In this document: in pieces, positions 1 to 9,114 of the stretch
How the letters are laid out: every line of letters begins with the position of its first letter
How positions within the stretch are numbered: the stretch's first letter is position 1
DNA from: Terriglobia bacterium
Lineage (GTDB): Bacteria; Acidobacteriota; Terriglobia; Terriglobales; Acidobacteriaceae
Direction: 5' to 3'
Length of the DNA stretch: 64,000 nt
NCBI GenBank assembly: GCA_032252755.1
Contig: JAVUPY010000029.1
Location: 89,466 to 153,465, forward strand
Translations under genes and position numbers: made by a program
The notes under the pieces: model-generated
What the model was told of the DNA's origin: nothing
Seen by the model: only the letters and a program-made list of their open reading frames with translations
The model's database searches: none

Positions 1-139
1 ATGAGAGCGTCAGTCCAAAGATGGTGATCTTCAAAAGAGCACTCCGCACGCGCTTGGAACCCAGAGTACGCGTACTCCGAGTGAGATGGCCGATTTCAGT
101 GGCGTGTTTCCTTCTCTGGATTCGCCGAGAGGAACGAAA

Positions 140-158
140 GCCCCGCGCGAGGCGGGGC
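140..158 (-). terminator. Probable intrinsic terminator of osmC
   Basis: Stem GCCCCGC / GCGGGGC with a 5-nt loop lies about 30 bases beyond the osmC stop codon. On the minus strand it is followed by a T-rich stretch (TTTCGTT). The remaining bases 1-139 hold no gene I can support. Confidence 0.55.
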
Positions 159-186
159 ACAATTGTGCAGAATATCGCGGCTTTGT

Positions 187-618
187 CTATGCGAGCTTCG
201 CGTCCAGTGTAATGTTGGTGTTGTTTTTGAAGAGCTTGGAAACCGGGCATCCCGCTTTGGCTGCGGCGGCCGCCTGCTCGAATTTGGCCTTGTCTGCTCC
301 CGGAATCGTCGCTGTCAGATCCAGGTGGATCTCCACGATCGCAAAACCACCATCCGTTTTATCGAAACTGACCGTTGCTTCGGTCTCGATGCTTTGCGCC
401 TTCATCCCCGCGTCTTCCAGTTGCTTCGAGAGTGCCATGGAGAAGCAGCCGGCGTGAGCCGCCGCAATCAACTCCTCCGGATTGGTGCCAACCCCGTTTT
501 CAAATCTTGTCTTAAAAGAATATTGCGTGTTCGAGAGCACTCCGCTCGCACTCGAGACGGTTCCCTTGCCGTCCATCAATCCACCTTCCCAGTGGGCACT
601 TCCCTTTCTCTTGATCAT
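187..618 (-). CDS. osmC: OsmC family peroxiredoxin
   Basis: Cytosolic OsmC/Ohr-type thiol peroxidase that reduces organic hydroperoxides. The 143-aa length is normal for OsmC. Visible family marks are the NPEELIAAAHAGCFSM segment, which carries the first redox cysteine (about residue 58), and the second cysteine in AGCPVSKLF near the C-terminus, together with the usual SAHWEGGL opening. The ATG at 618 is preceded by a GGAGGGTGA-type ribosome binding site. It stands alone with a hairpin terminator downstream. The OsmC rather than Ohr assignment rests on the motif around the second Cys. Confidence 0.93.
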   Translation of the reverse strand: MIKRKGSAHWEGGLMDGKGTVSSASGVLSNTQYSFKTRFENGVGTNPEELIAAAHAGCFSMALSKQLEDAGMKAQSIETEATVSFDKTDGGFAIVEIHLDLTATIPGADKAKFEQAAAAAKAGCPVSKLFKNNTNITLDAKLA

Positions 619-818
619 TCTCGTTCACCCTCCACCACAGGATTGGTGCGCTACTTCGCTCGGCGCACACGAGCCAGCCTTCTAAGATATCACTGCGGAA
701 CGCACTTCAACTGCGCTCACGGCCAAAACACGAACATCGACTGGGAAATTCTTAGCGACGAGTCCCGTATGTTTTGCCCTGAGAATCTCTGTTCTGTGCG
801 ATGAACCGGTCGATGGAA

Positions 819-920
819 TCAGTAGAAATCGGAACAACTCAGAAAAAACCCGCAGTTCGGACAGACGAGTTTGCAGTGATTCTCATGGAGTTGAGAGGAG
901 CAGGTGGGGCAGTGCAGCAT
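819..920 (-). CDS. Tiny zinc-ribbon protein
   Basis: A 33-residue protein that is almost entirely a zinc ribbon: CPTC near the N-terminus, an [13 protein letters not shown] core and a final Cys. This matches small stand-alone zinc ribbons often seen in acidobacteria, and the function is unknown. I chose the internal ATG at 920 because the conserved part starts there and a weak AGCAGG precedes it. The frame stays open up to an ATG at 1079 (86 aa), but the extra N-terminus looks non-conserved and its start lies inside a palindrome with no ribosome binding site. Confidence 0.6.
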   Translation of the reverse strand: MLHCPTCSSQLHENHCKLVCPNCGFFLSCSDFY

Positions 921-1073
921 CGCCTGCTTCTGGGCAGAATACGTCGTCGTATCTTTTGAGGTGACTTGAGTACCCGATTTGTCGAAATTCCGGTTTTCCA
1001 CAACCACTCCAAAAGTACCCAAAAGTGCCATCGTCCATAGGTACACCATAGGACGGGGTACCTTTTCGTAGTC

Positions 1074-1088
1074 ACCCATTATATGGGT
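1074..1088. repeat. Perfect 15-bp palindrome
   Basis: ACCCAT-TAT-ATGGGT lies in the divergent region between the zinc-ribbon gene and the tandem-repeat protein gene. A second inverted pair, AGTTAC-TAAA-GTAACT, is at 1126-1141. The region 1090-1199 is AT-rich and is the probable promoter area of the repeat-protein gene. The palindromes could be operators, which is inference. Confidence 0.4.
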
Positions 1089-1199
1089 ACAGACGACTTA
1101 CGATTTCGGAACAGAAAAATTTTTTAGTTACTAAAGTAACTGGAAATTTTATACTTCGCCAGATTCACCAATAACCCATTTGTACCCAGGAGACTCCTC

Positions 1200-1928
1200 A
1201 TGAAGTACTTCGTGTGGTTGGCGACCCTTTCCCTTTTGATCCTCGGCATCTACTGCGGAACCATGATTCAGGTCAATCAGCAGGTTCAGGCAGCGATGTT
1301 TAGCGAAGGAACATTCCCCACCCCAGACATGCACCAGGGATCTCCCGCACAACTCGCCGCAGAGCGAGGCGAAGGTTCCTATCCGACTCCTGCTTGCAGC
1401 CCCTCGAAGCCCGGATGCATACCGTTTGTCGTTGAGCCCAAGTTGCAGGCCGGCGAAGGTTCCTATCCGACTCCTGCTTGCAGCCCCTCGAAGCCCGGAT
1501 GCATACCGTTTGTCGTTGAGCCCAAGTTGCAGGCCGGCGAAGGTTCTTATCCGACTCCTGCTTGCAGCCCCTCGAAGCCCGGATGCATACCGTTTGTCGT
1601 TGAGCCCAAGTTGCAGGCCGGCGAAGGTTCCTACCCGACACCTGCTTGCAGCCCTTCGAAGCCCGGATGCATACCGTTTGTCGTCGAGCCCAAGTTGCAG
1701 GCCGGCGAAGGTTCGTACCCGACTCCAGCTTGCAGCCCTTCGAAGCCCGGGTGCATACCGTTTGTCGTCGAGCCCAAGTTGCAGGCCGGCGAAGGTTCGT
1801 ACCCGACTCCAGCTTGCAGCCCCTCGAAGCCCGGATGCGTACCGTTTGAGAGGCCCGCGACTCGCATCGCTCTTCTTGGAGAAGGTTCTGCCGCTGCTCC
1901 GTTTGAGATGCCGAGTGGTATGAACTAA
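1200..1928 (+). CDS. Exported protein made of 28-residue tandem repeats
   Basis: A 242-aa protein of no family I recognise. Residues 1-32 form a signal peptide or membrane anchor with a hydrophobic core about residues 4-20. From residue 57 follow five complete and one partial copy of a 28-residue unit starting GEGSYPTPACSPSKPGC and ending VVEPKLQA. Each unit has two cysteines in a CX6C spacing plus many Pro, which suggests an extracytoplasmic, disulfide-stapled stalk or surface protein. A degenerate SEGTFPTP copy precedes the array and GEGSAAAP follows it. The ATG has a good AGGAGA ribosome binding site. No neighbour explains its job. Confidence 0.85.
   Translation: MKYFVWLATLSLLILGIYCGTMIQVNQQVQAAMFSEGTFPTPDMHQGSPAQLAAERGEGSYPTPACSPSKPGCIPFVVEPKLQAGEGSYPTPACSPSKPGCIPFVVEPKLQAGEGSYPTPACSPSKPGCIPFVVEPKLQAGEGSYPTPACSPSKPGCIPFVVEPKLQAGEGSYPTPACSPSKPGCIPFVVEPKLQAGEGSYPTPACSPSKPGCVPFERPATRIALLGEGSAAAPFEMPSGMN
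1368..1850 (+). repeat. 84-bp coding tandem repeat, 5 full copies plus 1 partial
   Basis: Units begin at 1368, 1452, 1536, 1620, 1704 and 1788. The first three copies differ by only one or two bases. Later copies carry synonymous changes and the last diverges after about 54 bases. The near-identity indicates recent unequal exchange or slippage, so copy number may vary between strains. All copies stay in frame. Confidence 0.95.
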
Positions 1929-1955
1929 GAATTGGTTACACATTTCGAATTGGAC

Positions 1956-1989
1956 GAGGATGCCTTGCGAGTAACGATTAGGCATCCTC
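1956..1989 (+). terminator. Hairpin downstream of repeat-protein gene
   Basis: Perfect 9-bp stem GAGGATGCC / GGCATCCTC with a 16-nt loop, 28 bases after the stop codon. The T-tract is weak, so termination is probable but not certain. Confidence 0.5.
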
Positions 1990-2140
1990 CAGTTCGCCTT
2001 TATCCCGCGAATTGCGTTGCGGTGTGCAAAGTTGCCGCATCAAGTGTTTACTCCTAAGTAAAACATTACGTAAGTTACAACACTATTGGGAGTAATCTCT
2101 TGCACAGGTTACCGCCTGAAGGTATTCTCTTCAGTGAAAT

Positions 2141-2956
2141 ATGCACCTCCACTGGCCTGAGTACCTTATCTGGTTTTCCGCACCAGCGATCCAGTTCCTT
2201 ATCGCGGTGACCATGCTGCGTCGCAATCTGCGGCGGGAATACCCGATGTTCTTTAACTACACGGTATTCCAGGTAATCAGCCAATTAGTGATGTTCATCC
2301 TCTGGCATTGTTCCTATCCCATTTATTACAGGGGCTATTGGACAACAAGCGCTATTGGCATATTCCTCGGCTTTGGAGTAATTCGAGAGATTTTCCTGGT
2401 GTCCTTCCGGCCATATGAGGCGCTCCGCGAGTTCGGAGAAATGATTTTTAGTTGGTGCCTTCTCCTGCTGGTTCTCATCGCTTTGCTTACCGCCTTCATT
2501 CAGACGGACCCAGGAAATGGCCGGATCTATATTGCGCTGGCGACCGGAGAGCGAAGCGTTCGTATCCTCGAATGCGGACTGGTCTTTTTCGTTTTCGTTT
2601 TTTCAAAGTATCTGGGAATCAGCAACAAGCACCAATTATTTGGTATCGCGCTCGGGTTTGGCGTTTTCTCCTGCATCTCGATGACAGCCTTGCTGCTGTT
2701 TAACCAGTACACCGCAATTTCAATGTTCACGATGCGGATTACCATCAGTACTACCTATTTCCTCTGCACGGTCGTGTGGCTCGGGTACTGTCTGGCGCCC
2801 ATTCCTGATCGTCGCACCGAAGTGCTGCCGCAGTCGGAGCGCTGGAATGTCGCCCTCTCCAACATCATGAACGTGCCTGAGCCGGACGGCTTCATTAACA
2901 GCATCGATCGGACAGTCGAGACCCTGCTGGGCAAGCAGAATGGCCGCGCGCAGTAG
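2141..2956 (+). CDS. Polytopic membrane protein, unknown function
   Basis: 271 aa with about seven hydrophobic segments spread from residue 5 to 225 and a polar C-terminal tail of about 45 residues. I recognise no catalytic motif. The size and pattern fit a group of acidobacterial seven-helix proteins of unknown role. The ATG at 2141 is not preceded by a strong ribosome binding site. It is followed after 200 bases by a receiver gene, without clear operon evidence. Confidence 0.75.
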   Translation: MHLHWPEYLIWFSAPAIQFLIAVTMLRRNLRREYPMFFNYTVFQVISQLVMFILWHCSYPIYYRGYWTTSAIGIFLGFGVIREIFLVSFRPYEALREFGEMIFSWCLLLLVLIALLTAFIQTDPGNGRIYIALATGERSVRILECGLVFFVFVFSKYLGISNKHQLFGIALGFGVFSCISMTALLLFNQYTAISMFTMRITISTTYFLCTVVWLGYCLAPIPDRRTEVLPQSERWNVALSNIMNVPEPDGFINSIDRTVETLLGKQNGRAQ

Positions 2957-3163
2957 GGCAGGCAACTTTCCCTTCTAAAAACCTCTTCCCAACTGTGTCC
3001 GCTCACAGACAGACGAGCACCGCCCGGATGTTATCGTATTGGTCAACCGGTCACCTCCCGGTGTAACTACCCACGCTGCGAAAGCTGGGATATAGTGTGC
3101 CTCACCTCGGGCAAGAACCGGCTCGCGGCAGTTCTCGCCGAGTGCATGTTTTGGATTTGTCTT

Positions 3164-3550
3164 ATGCCGGAAATCCGTGGGAACGAAACGTTGCTCGTAG
3201 TGGAAGACCAGCCGGAGATCTGTGAAGTGGTCACCACCATGCTGCGCGGATTCGGTTTCCATGCACTCGCCGCAACCACGCCTTCCGAGGCTCTTCGCAT
3301 TGCATCTGACAGCGCGACCCGCATCGACCTGCTGATCACAGATGATTTCATGCCCGAAATGCGCGGGCCTGAGTTGGCGATACGCATCCGCCAAATGCGT
3401 CCCGGCATCCGCGTCCTGTTCATGACCGGATCTCTTGAGAACGAGAAACTGGAATCTTTTCCCGACGCGGACCTCATCGAGAAGCCGTTTTATCCGCAAG
3501 ATCTCGGCAAGAAAGTTCGCGAAGCCCTTGACCGCCGCCGGGCGGCTTAA
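3164..3550 (+). CDS. Single-domain response regulator (CheY-like receiver)
   Basis: 128 aa, a receiver domain only. The acidic pair is E14/D15 (VVEDQ), the phosphoacceptor is D60 in LLITDDFMP, the switch Thr is T88 in LFMTGS and the conserved Lys is K107 in EKPF, so all catalytic residues are present. There is no output domain. An ATG-less frame extends further upstream, but MPEIRGNETLLVVEDQ is the natural receiver start. It ends 16 bases from the end of the convergent PAS histidine kinase, its likely partner. Confidence 0.88.
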   Translation: MPEIRGNETLLVVEDQPEICEVVTTMLRGFGFHALAATTPSEALRIASDSATRIDLLITDDFMPEMRGPELAIRIRQMRPGIRVLFMTGSLENEKLESFPDADLIEKPFYPQDLGKKVREALDRRRAA

Positions 3551-3566
3551 TTCTCCGAAGAAAACT

Positions 3567-4715
3567 CTAGGCTACTTTTGAAACGTGCCCCGGCGCTTTG
3601 CCGAGATCACGGTTTGGCGGGCGCAGTGGAAGGAAAACCGAGAAGCAGGTTCCGCGGTGCATTTTCGTGCGGAACCGAATTGTTCCTCCGTGCCGGTGCA
3701 CAATCTGGCGTGAAACCCAAAGGCCCAGCCCAGTTCCCTGCTCTTCTTTCGTGCTGAAAAATGGATTGAAGATTTGCCCGCGGACAGGCTCGGGGATACC
3801 CGCGCCGTCGTCAATAACCAGGATACGGACCCCCCTCACTTTCAGGTCTTTCCAAGAGCGCGAGGGATGAAGTGCGACGAGAAGATGCCCACCTGCCCCG
3901 ACAGCTTCCACCGCATTCCTTACCAGGTTGGCGAAGACCTGCCGGATTTCTACCGCATGAGCCAGTATCTTCCCGGGGGTCCGATAGCGCCGGTCCACCG
4001 TAGCCCTGGTGCTCTGGATCTTTCGTTGGTACATATCGAGAACATCATCCATGACGTCCTGCACCGCAAATTCCGCGGGAAAACTGACAACACGGTTGAA
4101 CGCGAGCGTCTGTCGCACGATCTGCGTTATGCGCCTCAACTCCTCCTGGGCATAGTGAACCAGGGTCGCATCCTCGGGCGAAAGCTCGCGTTGTGACAAT
4201 ACGAACAGCACATTTCCGATCGACTCGAGAGGATTGTTGATTTCGTGAGTGATTGTCGCGGCGAGCCGTCCGACCGAAGCCAGGCGTTCCGAGAGTCGAA
4301 GAGCTTCTTCGGCGCGCCTCGTTTCGGTAATGTCGCGGCCGATGGCCGAGGCACCTTTCAAGCGGCCCTTATTGTCGTAGATCGGCGAAATGGTGAGCGA
4401 TATATTGAGGAGCCGGCCGTCCTTGGTTCGCCGCACCGTTTCGTAGTGATCAAGCCTCTCACCCAGGCGCACCCGGCGCATGATCTCCACGATTTCGTCC
4501 CCGCGATCCGGCGGAGAGATCATGGAGATATGTCTTCCTATCGCTTCCTTGGCTGAATAACCGTACAGACGCTCCGCCCCCTTGTTCCAACTCGTGATGG
4601 TGCCGTTCAGGTCTTTGCCGATTATGGCATCATCCGTGGATTCAACAATGGAGGCGAATTCCGAGCGAAGGCTATCTGTTAGGTTCTCCGAGTTCATTAT
4701 GGCTTTAGGGCCCAC
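3567..4715 (-). CDS. PAS-domain sensor histidine kinase, soluble
   Basis: 382 aa with no membrane segment, so it senses a cytosolic signal. A PAS domain with PAC motif (about 20-135, ending GRDITETRRAEEAL) is followed by an HWE/HisKA-like dimerisation segment with His157 in ATITHEINNPLES and an ATPase domain with N-box VFANLVRNAVEAV, G1 DDGAGIP and G2 GTGLGLW. The GTG start at 4715 and an ATG at 4697 are both possible, and neither has a strong ribosome binding site. It is convergent with a receiver protein and divergent from a second kinase with nearly the same H-box. Confidence 0.9.
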   Translation of the reverse strand: MGPKAIMNSENLTDSLRSEFASIVESTDDAIIGKDLNGTITSWNKGAERLYGYSAKEAIGRHISMISPPDRGDEIVEIMRRVRLGERLDHYETVRRTKDGRLLNISLTISPIYDNKGRLKGASAIGRDITETRRAEEALRLSERLASVGRLAATITHEINNPLESIGNVLFVLSQRELSPEDATLVHYAQEELRRITQIVRQTLAFNRVVSFPAEFAVQDVMDDVLDMYQRKIQSTRATVDRRYRTPGKILAHAVEIRQVFANLVRNAVEAVGAGGHLLVALHPSRSWKDLKVRGVRILVIDDGAGIPEPVRGQIFNPFFSTKEEQGTGLGLWVSRQIVHRHGGTIRFRTKMHRGTCFSVFLPLRPPNRDLGKAPGHVSKVA

Positions 4716-4982
4716 TCTAGCTGTTGTCCAGCTCTGTTAGGTTGGATGCAAGAACGGCCATTCGGGGCTAGCTTTCTGCAAATACACGGTCTGCACCAGC
4801 CATTGCACGATTGTTCGCCCACGTGTTGTACGACAGTGCGCTTTTCTGGATTGTCCATTTTGCACTTCCGAGCGGAGCAAGAATTCTGGAAGTGGTGTCC
4901 GTTGCAACCAGTAACTTTGATGTAAGATCACTACACTTGAGATTGTTTCTTGCACAAAGACCCTCCGATTCGGAGCTGATGG

Positions 4983-6548
4983 ATGCAGGACTGGGGAGAC
5001 ACTTCCAACTGGATTGCCCGGTTTGCGGGTTGGAGTGCTCCGAGCGTGCGCTCACCGTGGCTCCGTTACGGACTTAGCCTCCTCTTCACTGTCGCTGTCC
5101 TTCTATTGCGTGCTTGGCTTGAGCCGCTTTTGGGTGAGCATCAACCCTATTTTGTCCTCTATGCGGCTGTCTTCTTCGCGTCCTGGTACGGCGGGCTGGT
5201 GCCAGCGATTCTGGCCGTTCTCTTGGGTGGCTTCGTAGCAACGTACAACTGGGTGGTGCCTTTTCGGGAATTGCACGCCGGCACCATCGCCAATTGGATG
5301 GAACTCGCGACCTATATCGTCGTGAGCCTATTCATCATCGGTCTGGGAGAAGGATATCGCCGCGCGTTGGAGTCTTCCCAGCGGGAGAGTCTCAAACTCC
5401 ATCGTTCCGAAGAACAATTGCTCTCCAGCCAGACCCGTCTGCGGATGACGCAGCAGGCGACGAAGTCTGGCACCTGGGAATGGAAGATCACGACCAACAC
5501 GTATTACTGGTCGCCGGAATATTACTCGTTGCTGAACTTGAAGCCATGGATCGAGCCGACGTACCAGAACTGGCTTGGCTCCATGTACACGGAGGATCGC
5601 GACCGCGCGCATCTGGCATTGCGCAATGCGCTGGAAACCGGCCGGGAGTATGCCGAATTCGATTTCCGCGTGGTCGATCCCGAAACGCGAATCCGCTGGA
5701 TTCGTTCACGCGGCAGCATTCTGCGCGACGAGAAGGGTGTTCCGATCCTCATGCTCGGCGTTGCCATGGACATCACGGACCGCAAGCAGTCGGAATCGGT
5801 GCTGATCCAAACGGAAAAACTCGTTTCGGCTGGGAGAATGGCCGCAACGATCGCGCATGAAATCAACAATCCTCTGGAGTCAGTCACCAACCTCGTCTTT
5901 CTCGCGCGCAACAACCTGCAGGAACCACAGGCGGCAGCCAGTTTCCTCCAGATGGCGGAGCAGGAGTTGGCGCGCATGTCGCACCTGACCCGGCAGACGC
6001 TCGGGTTCTATCGCGAAACCGCGGCGCCGCACAAAATGCGTATTTCCGAGCTGTTGCAGGAACTGCAAATGCTCTATGGGCCTAAGCTCAAGAAGAAGGA
6101 AATAAAACTCGAACTGGTGCTGCGCAATGAAATCGAGATTTCGGCTGTGGGTGGCGAAGTGCGCCAGGTGTTCGGAAACCTAATCAGCAACAGCATCGAC
6201 GCCGTGGAGCAAAATGGCGAGATCATAATCGTAGTTTCCGAAAATAAGAACTGGGGTTCGACGATGATGCCGGGCATGCGCGTCACCGTCATCGACAACG
6301 GCCCCGGGATCAAGGCTTCGTTGCGCAAGCGCATCTTCGAGCCGTTTTTCACGACAAAGAAAGATGTGGGCACCGGGCTGGGGCTGTGGGTAACACGTAA
6401 CCTGGTAGAAAAACACGGCGGCGCGGTGCGCATCCATAGCCGCACCACGCCAGGAAAGAGCTATACTGCTTTCAAAATCTTCCTGCCGATGATACCAATC
6501 GACGCCTCGCGGCAAGCAGCGCACGCGACACGACTCCGCGCCGGGTAG
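4983..6548 (+). CDS. Membrane sensor histidine kinase with DUF4118-like and PAS domains
   Basis: 521 aa. Residues 28-122 carry about four membrane helices resembling the DUF4118 (KdpD-type) sensor module. A PAS/PAC region follows (about 150-268, ending VAMDITDRKQ), then the phospho-acceptor His292 in ATIAHEINNPLES and an ATPase domain with N-box VFGNLISNSIDAV, DNGPGI and GTGLGLW. The kinase core is paralogous to that of the oppositely oriented kinase 270 bases upstream. GGAG precedes the ATG at good spacing. No receiver is attached, so the CheY-like protein at 3.2 kb may serve both kinases (inference). Confidence 0.9.
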   Translation: MQDWGDTSNWIARFAGWSAPSVRSPWLRYGLSLLFTVAVLLLRAWLEPLLGEHQPYFVLYAAVFFASWYGGLVPAILAVLLGGFVATYNWVVPFRELHAGTIANWMELATYIVVSLFIIGLGEGYRRALESSQRESLKLHRSEEQLLSSQTRLRMTQQATKSGTWEWKITTNTYYWSPEYYSLLNLKPWIEPTYQNWLGSMYTEDRDRAHLALRNALETGREYAEFDFRVVDPETRIRWIRSRGSILRDEKGVPILMLGVAMDITDRKQSESVLIQTEKLVSAGRMAATIAHEINNPLESVTNLVFLARNNLQEPQAAASFLQMAEQELARMSHLTRQTLGFYRETAAPHKMRISELLQELQMLYGPKLKKKEIKLELVLRNEIEISAVGGEVRQVFGNLISNSIDAVEQNGEIIIVVSENKNWGSTMMPGMRVTVIDNGPGIKASLRKRIFEPFFTTKKDVGTGLGLWVTRNLVEKHGGAVRIHSRTTPGKSYTAFKIFLPMIPIDASRQAAHATRLRAG

Positions 6549-6622
6549 GAAAATAGAATCCCGAACACAAAGTCATACAAAGCTGTTTCGACTTTTTTCC
6601 CTTCGTGTCCTTCGTGGTTAAG

Positions 6623-8098
6623 TTACTTCGCTAGTTCCACCGGCTTCGGCTCCCACTCTCCTGTGGTCAGCCATTCGTGGATCGACTTCGCCCCTTTGCG
6701 TCCGGCTTCCATCGCCAGGATCACTGTCGCTCCGCCGGTAACGATGTCTCCGCCCGCGAACACGGCTGTCTTCGACGTACGCAGCGACTGCGGGTCCGCG
6801 CTGATGTACCCCCATTTGTTCGTCGCGAGATCCGGGGTCGTCGACTGCACCAGCGGATTCGCCGTCGTCCCCACGGCCACCACCGCCATCGAGATTGGCA
6901 CCTCGAACTCCGATCCGGCGACTGGCACCGGCCGACGCCTGCCGGAAGCATCCGGCTCGCCAAGTTCCATCTTCTGGCAACGCACGGCCTTCAGCCATCC
7001 GTTCTCGCCAATGAACTCAACCGGGTTGGTCAGCATCATGAACTGCACGCCCTCTTCCTGTGCGTGCTTGATCTCTTCTGCGCGGGCCGGCATTTCCTTC
7101 TCGCCCCGCCGATACATCAGGTAGGCATTCTTCGCGCCCAGCCGTAACGATGTGCGCACCGCATCCATCGCCGTGTTGCCGCCGCCGAATACCGCGATAT
7201 CCTTTCCCGCAACGTCGTACACCGGCTCGTCGTACTCTGGGAAACGGTACGCGCGCATCAGGTTCACACGCGTCAGGAACTCGTTCGCCGAATAGATTCC
7301 GTTCAGGTTCTCGCCCGGAATCTTCAGGAACTGCGGCAATCCCGCACCCGTCGCGACGAAGATCGCATGATAGCCCTCTTCATTCAGCAACTCATCGACG
7401 GTCACCGTCTTGCCGACAACTACATTCGTTTCAAACTCGACGCCCATCTTCCGAAGGTTATCGATGTCCTGCCGGACGATTTCCTTGGGCAACCGGAACT
7501 CGGGAATGCCATAGACGAGCACTCCACCAAGCTCGTGCAGCGCCTCGAAAACGCGAACACCGTGCCCCTTCTGAATGAGGTCGCCTGCGGCGGTCAGGCC
7601 CGCCGGGCCGCTTCCGACGATCGCGACGCGCTTACCTGTCGGCGGTGCCATGGGCGGCAGAGAGAGCTTCCCTACCTTGCGCTCGTAGTCAGCAACGAAG
7701 CGCTCCAGGTGACCGATCGCCAGCGAACTGCCCTTCTTTTTCAGAACGCATCCCAGTTCGCACTGCTCTTCTTGTGGACATACCCGGCCGGTGATCGCCG
7801 GCAGTACGTTGTCCTCCCGAACTTTCGCTATGGCGGCGAGGTAGTCGCCCGCGACAACGAGGTCCACGAATTCGCGCACTTTCACGCCCACGGGACACTG
7901 CTTCACACACTCCGGCTTGGCGCACGCAATGCAGCGCAGGGCTTCCGACTTCGCCAAATCGGGGTCGTAACCCAGGTTCACTTCCTGAAAGTTGTGCGCC
8001 CGGACGACAGGATCCTGCTCCGGCATGTGGTGCCGCGGAATCTTGACTCGCTCCTTCATCGAGAGCGGATTAACCGGCGCCTTTTTCTCGTCTGCCAT
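6623..8098 (-). CDS. nfnB: NADPH-dependent glutamate-synthase-type oxidoreductase, NfnB-like
   Basis: 491-aa cytosolic flavoprotein of the GltA/GltD small-subunit family. The N-terminal iron-sulfur domain shows CIACAKPECVKQCP (about 60-75) and a second Cys group CPQEEQCELGC. An FAD-binding GSGPAGL motif and an NAD(P)-binding GGGNTAMD motif follow. Start ATG at 8098 has AGGGAGGAACC upstream, and the stop of the preceding gene overlaps it as TAATG. This coupling to an FNR-like partner is the arrangement of NfnAB/SudAB, which transfers electrons between NADH, NADPH and ferredoxin. The frame extends upstream to 8302, but that part is antisense-like and rejected. Glutamate synthase function is unlikely without a large subunit nearby. 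Confidence 0.88.
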   Translation of the reverse strand: MADEKKAPVNPLSMKERVKIPRHHMPEQDPVVRAHNFQEVNLGYDPDLAKSEALRCIACAKPECVKQCPVGVKVREFVDLVVAGDYLAAIAKVREDNVLPAITGRVCPQEEQCELGCVLKKKGSSLAIGHLERFVADYERKVGKLSLPPMAPPTGKRVAIVGSGPAGLTAAGDLIQKGHGVRVFEALHELGGVLVYGIPEFRLPKEIVRQDIDNLRKMGVEFETNVVVGKTVTVDELLNEEGYHAIFVATGAGLPQFLKIPGENLNGIYSANEFLTRVNLMRAYRFPEYDEPVYDVAGKDIAVFGGGNTAMDAVRTSLRLGAKNAYLMYRRGEKEMPARAEEIKHAQEEGVQFMMLTNPVEFIGENGWLKAVRCQKMELGEPDASGRRRPVPVAGSEFEVPISMAVVAVGTTANPLVQSTTPDLATNKWGYISADPQSLRTSKTAVFAGGDIVTGGATVILAMEAGRKGAKSIHEWLTTGEWEPKPVELAK

Positions 8099-8964
8099 TA
8101 CTTGGTTCCTCCCTGCACAGTCGCCAGTTCTTTTTGCTTCTGCTCTTCCTGGAAGCGGGCCAGCGAGGCGCACTCCTGTTCGCGATACATCCGGCTTCGC
8201 GCCGTCATGATGTCGAAATCGACTTTGTGGGCGTCGAACTCCGGCCCGTCCACACAGGCAAACTCGCTCTTGCCGTCGATGGATACGCGGCATCCGCCGC
8301 ACATTCCTGTGCCGTCCACCATGATCGAATTCAGGCTCACGATGGTGTGAATGCGCTCGCCACGTGTCGTCTCCGCCACCGCCCGCATCATCGGCACTGG
8401 CCCGATCGCCAGGACGAGGTCGACTCTCACTCCGTTTTGAATAAGCTGTTTCAGCTTGTCCGTGACCAGTCCCTTGTCGCCGTAGGAGCCGTCGTCGGTC
8501 GTGATGTAGGTGACATCGCTCACCGCCCGAACCTCGTCTTCGAGCAGCACGAGTTCTTTGGTCCGCCCACCAATGATTGAGATGACCTTGTTGCCCGCCG
8601 CTTTCATCGCCGCCGCGGTCGGCAACGCGATCGCCGTGCCCACGCCGCCCCCTATGACGACCACCGTGCCCCAGAGTTTCACATCCGAAGGCTTACCGAG
8701 TGGCCCAACGACGTCGAGGATCGATTGGCCGGCCTCGAGCGTATTCATCATGTAGGTGGTCTTCCCGATCGACTGCACGATCAGGTCGATGGTGCCGCGC
8801 TCGGGATCCGAGCAGGCTATGGTTAGCGGGATTCTTTCGCCATGATCGTACAGCCGCACGATGACAAACTGACCCGCCTTCTGTTTTCGGGCAATGCGAG
8901 GCGCCTCGATCGTAAAGCGCTTGATGCCCGGAGCAAGAAACTTAGCCGAATGGATTGCAAACAC
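8098..8964 (-). CDS. nfnA: NfnA/SudB-like FAD/NAD-binding [2Fe-2S] reductase subunit
   Basis: 288 aa, resembling ferredoxin-NADP reductase and dihydroorotate dehydrogenase electron transfer subunits. An FAD-binding barrel (1-100) is followed by an NAD-binding domain with GGGVGTA, then a C-terminal cluster region VDGTGMCGGCRV plus FACVDGPEF. The Asp and Cys pattern is that expected for the [2Fe-2S] site of this family. It is first gene of a two-gene operon whose stop codon shares one base with the start of the NfnB-like gene. Likely a heterodimer. Whether it bifurcates electrons cannot be told from sequence. Confidence 0.88.
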   Translation of the reverse strand: MFAIHSAKFLAPGIKRFTIEAPRIARKQKAGQFVIVRLYDHGERIPLTIACSDPERGTIDLIVQSIGKTTYMMNTLEAGQSILDVVGPLGKPSDVKLWGTVVVIGGGVGTAIALPTAAAMKAAGNKVISIIGGRTKELVLLEDEVRAVSDVTYITTDDGSYGDKGLVTDKLKQLIQNGVRVDLVLAIGPVPMMRAVAETTRGERIHTIVSLNSIMVDGTGMCGGCRVSIDGKSEFACVDGPEFDAHKVDFDIMTARSRMYREQECASLARFQEEQKQKELATVQGGTK

Positions 8965-9114
8965 GATTTAGCTCCGCCCTTCCCGCGAGAAAAGGTGATT
9001 CCATTCAGAATTCTCAGGGAACGTTGGCCAAGGGGCTGTGATTCCCATCACATGCTTCTGGCCCTTTGTCACAGGGGAAAGTGACTGGCCCGGGCTGCAC
9101 AATTCCGCCGTCCC

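Noticed and set aside
1368..1850. CRISPR-like periodic repeats
   Set aside because: The 84-bp units are contiguous, in frame and encode repeats of an exported protein. There are no spacers.
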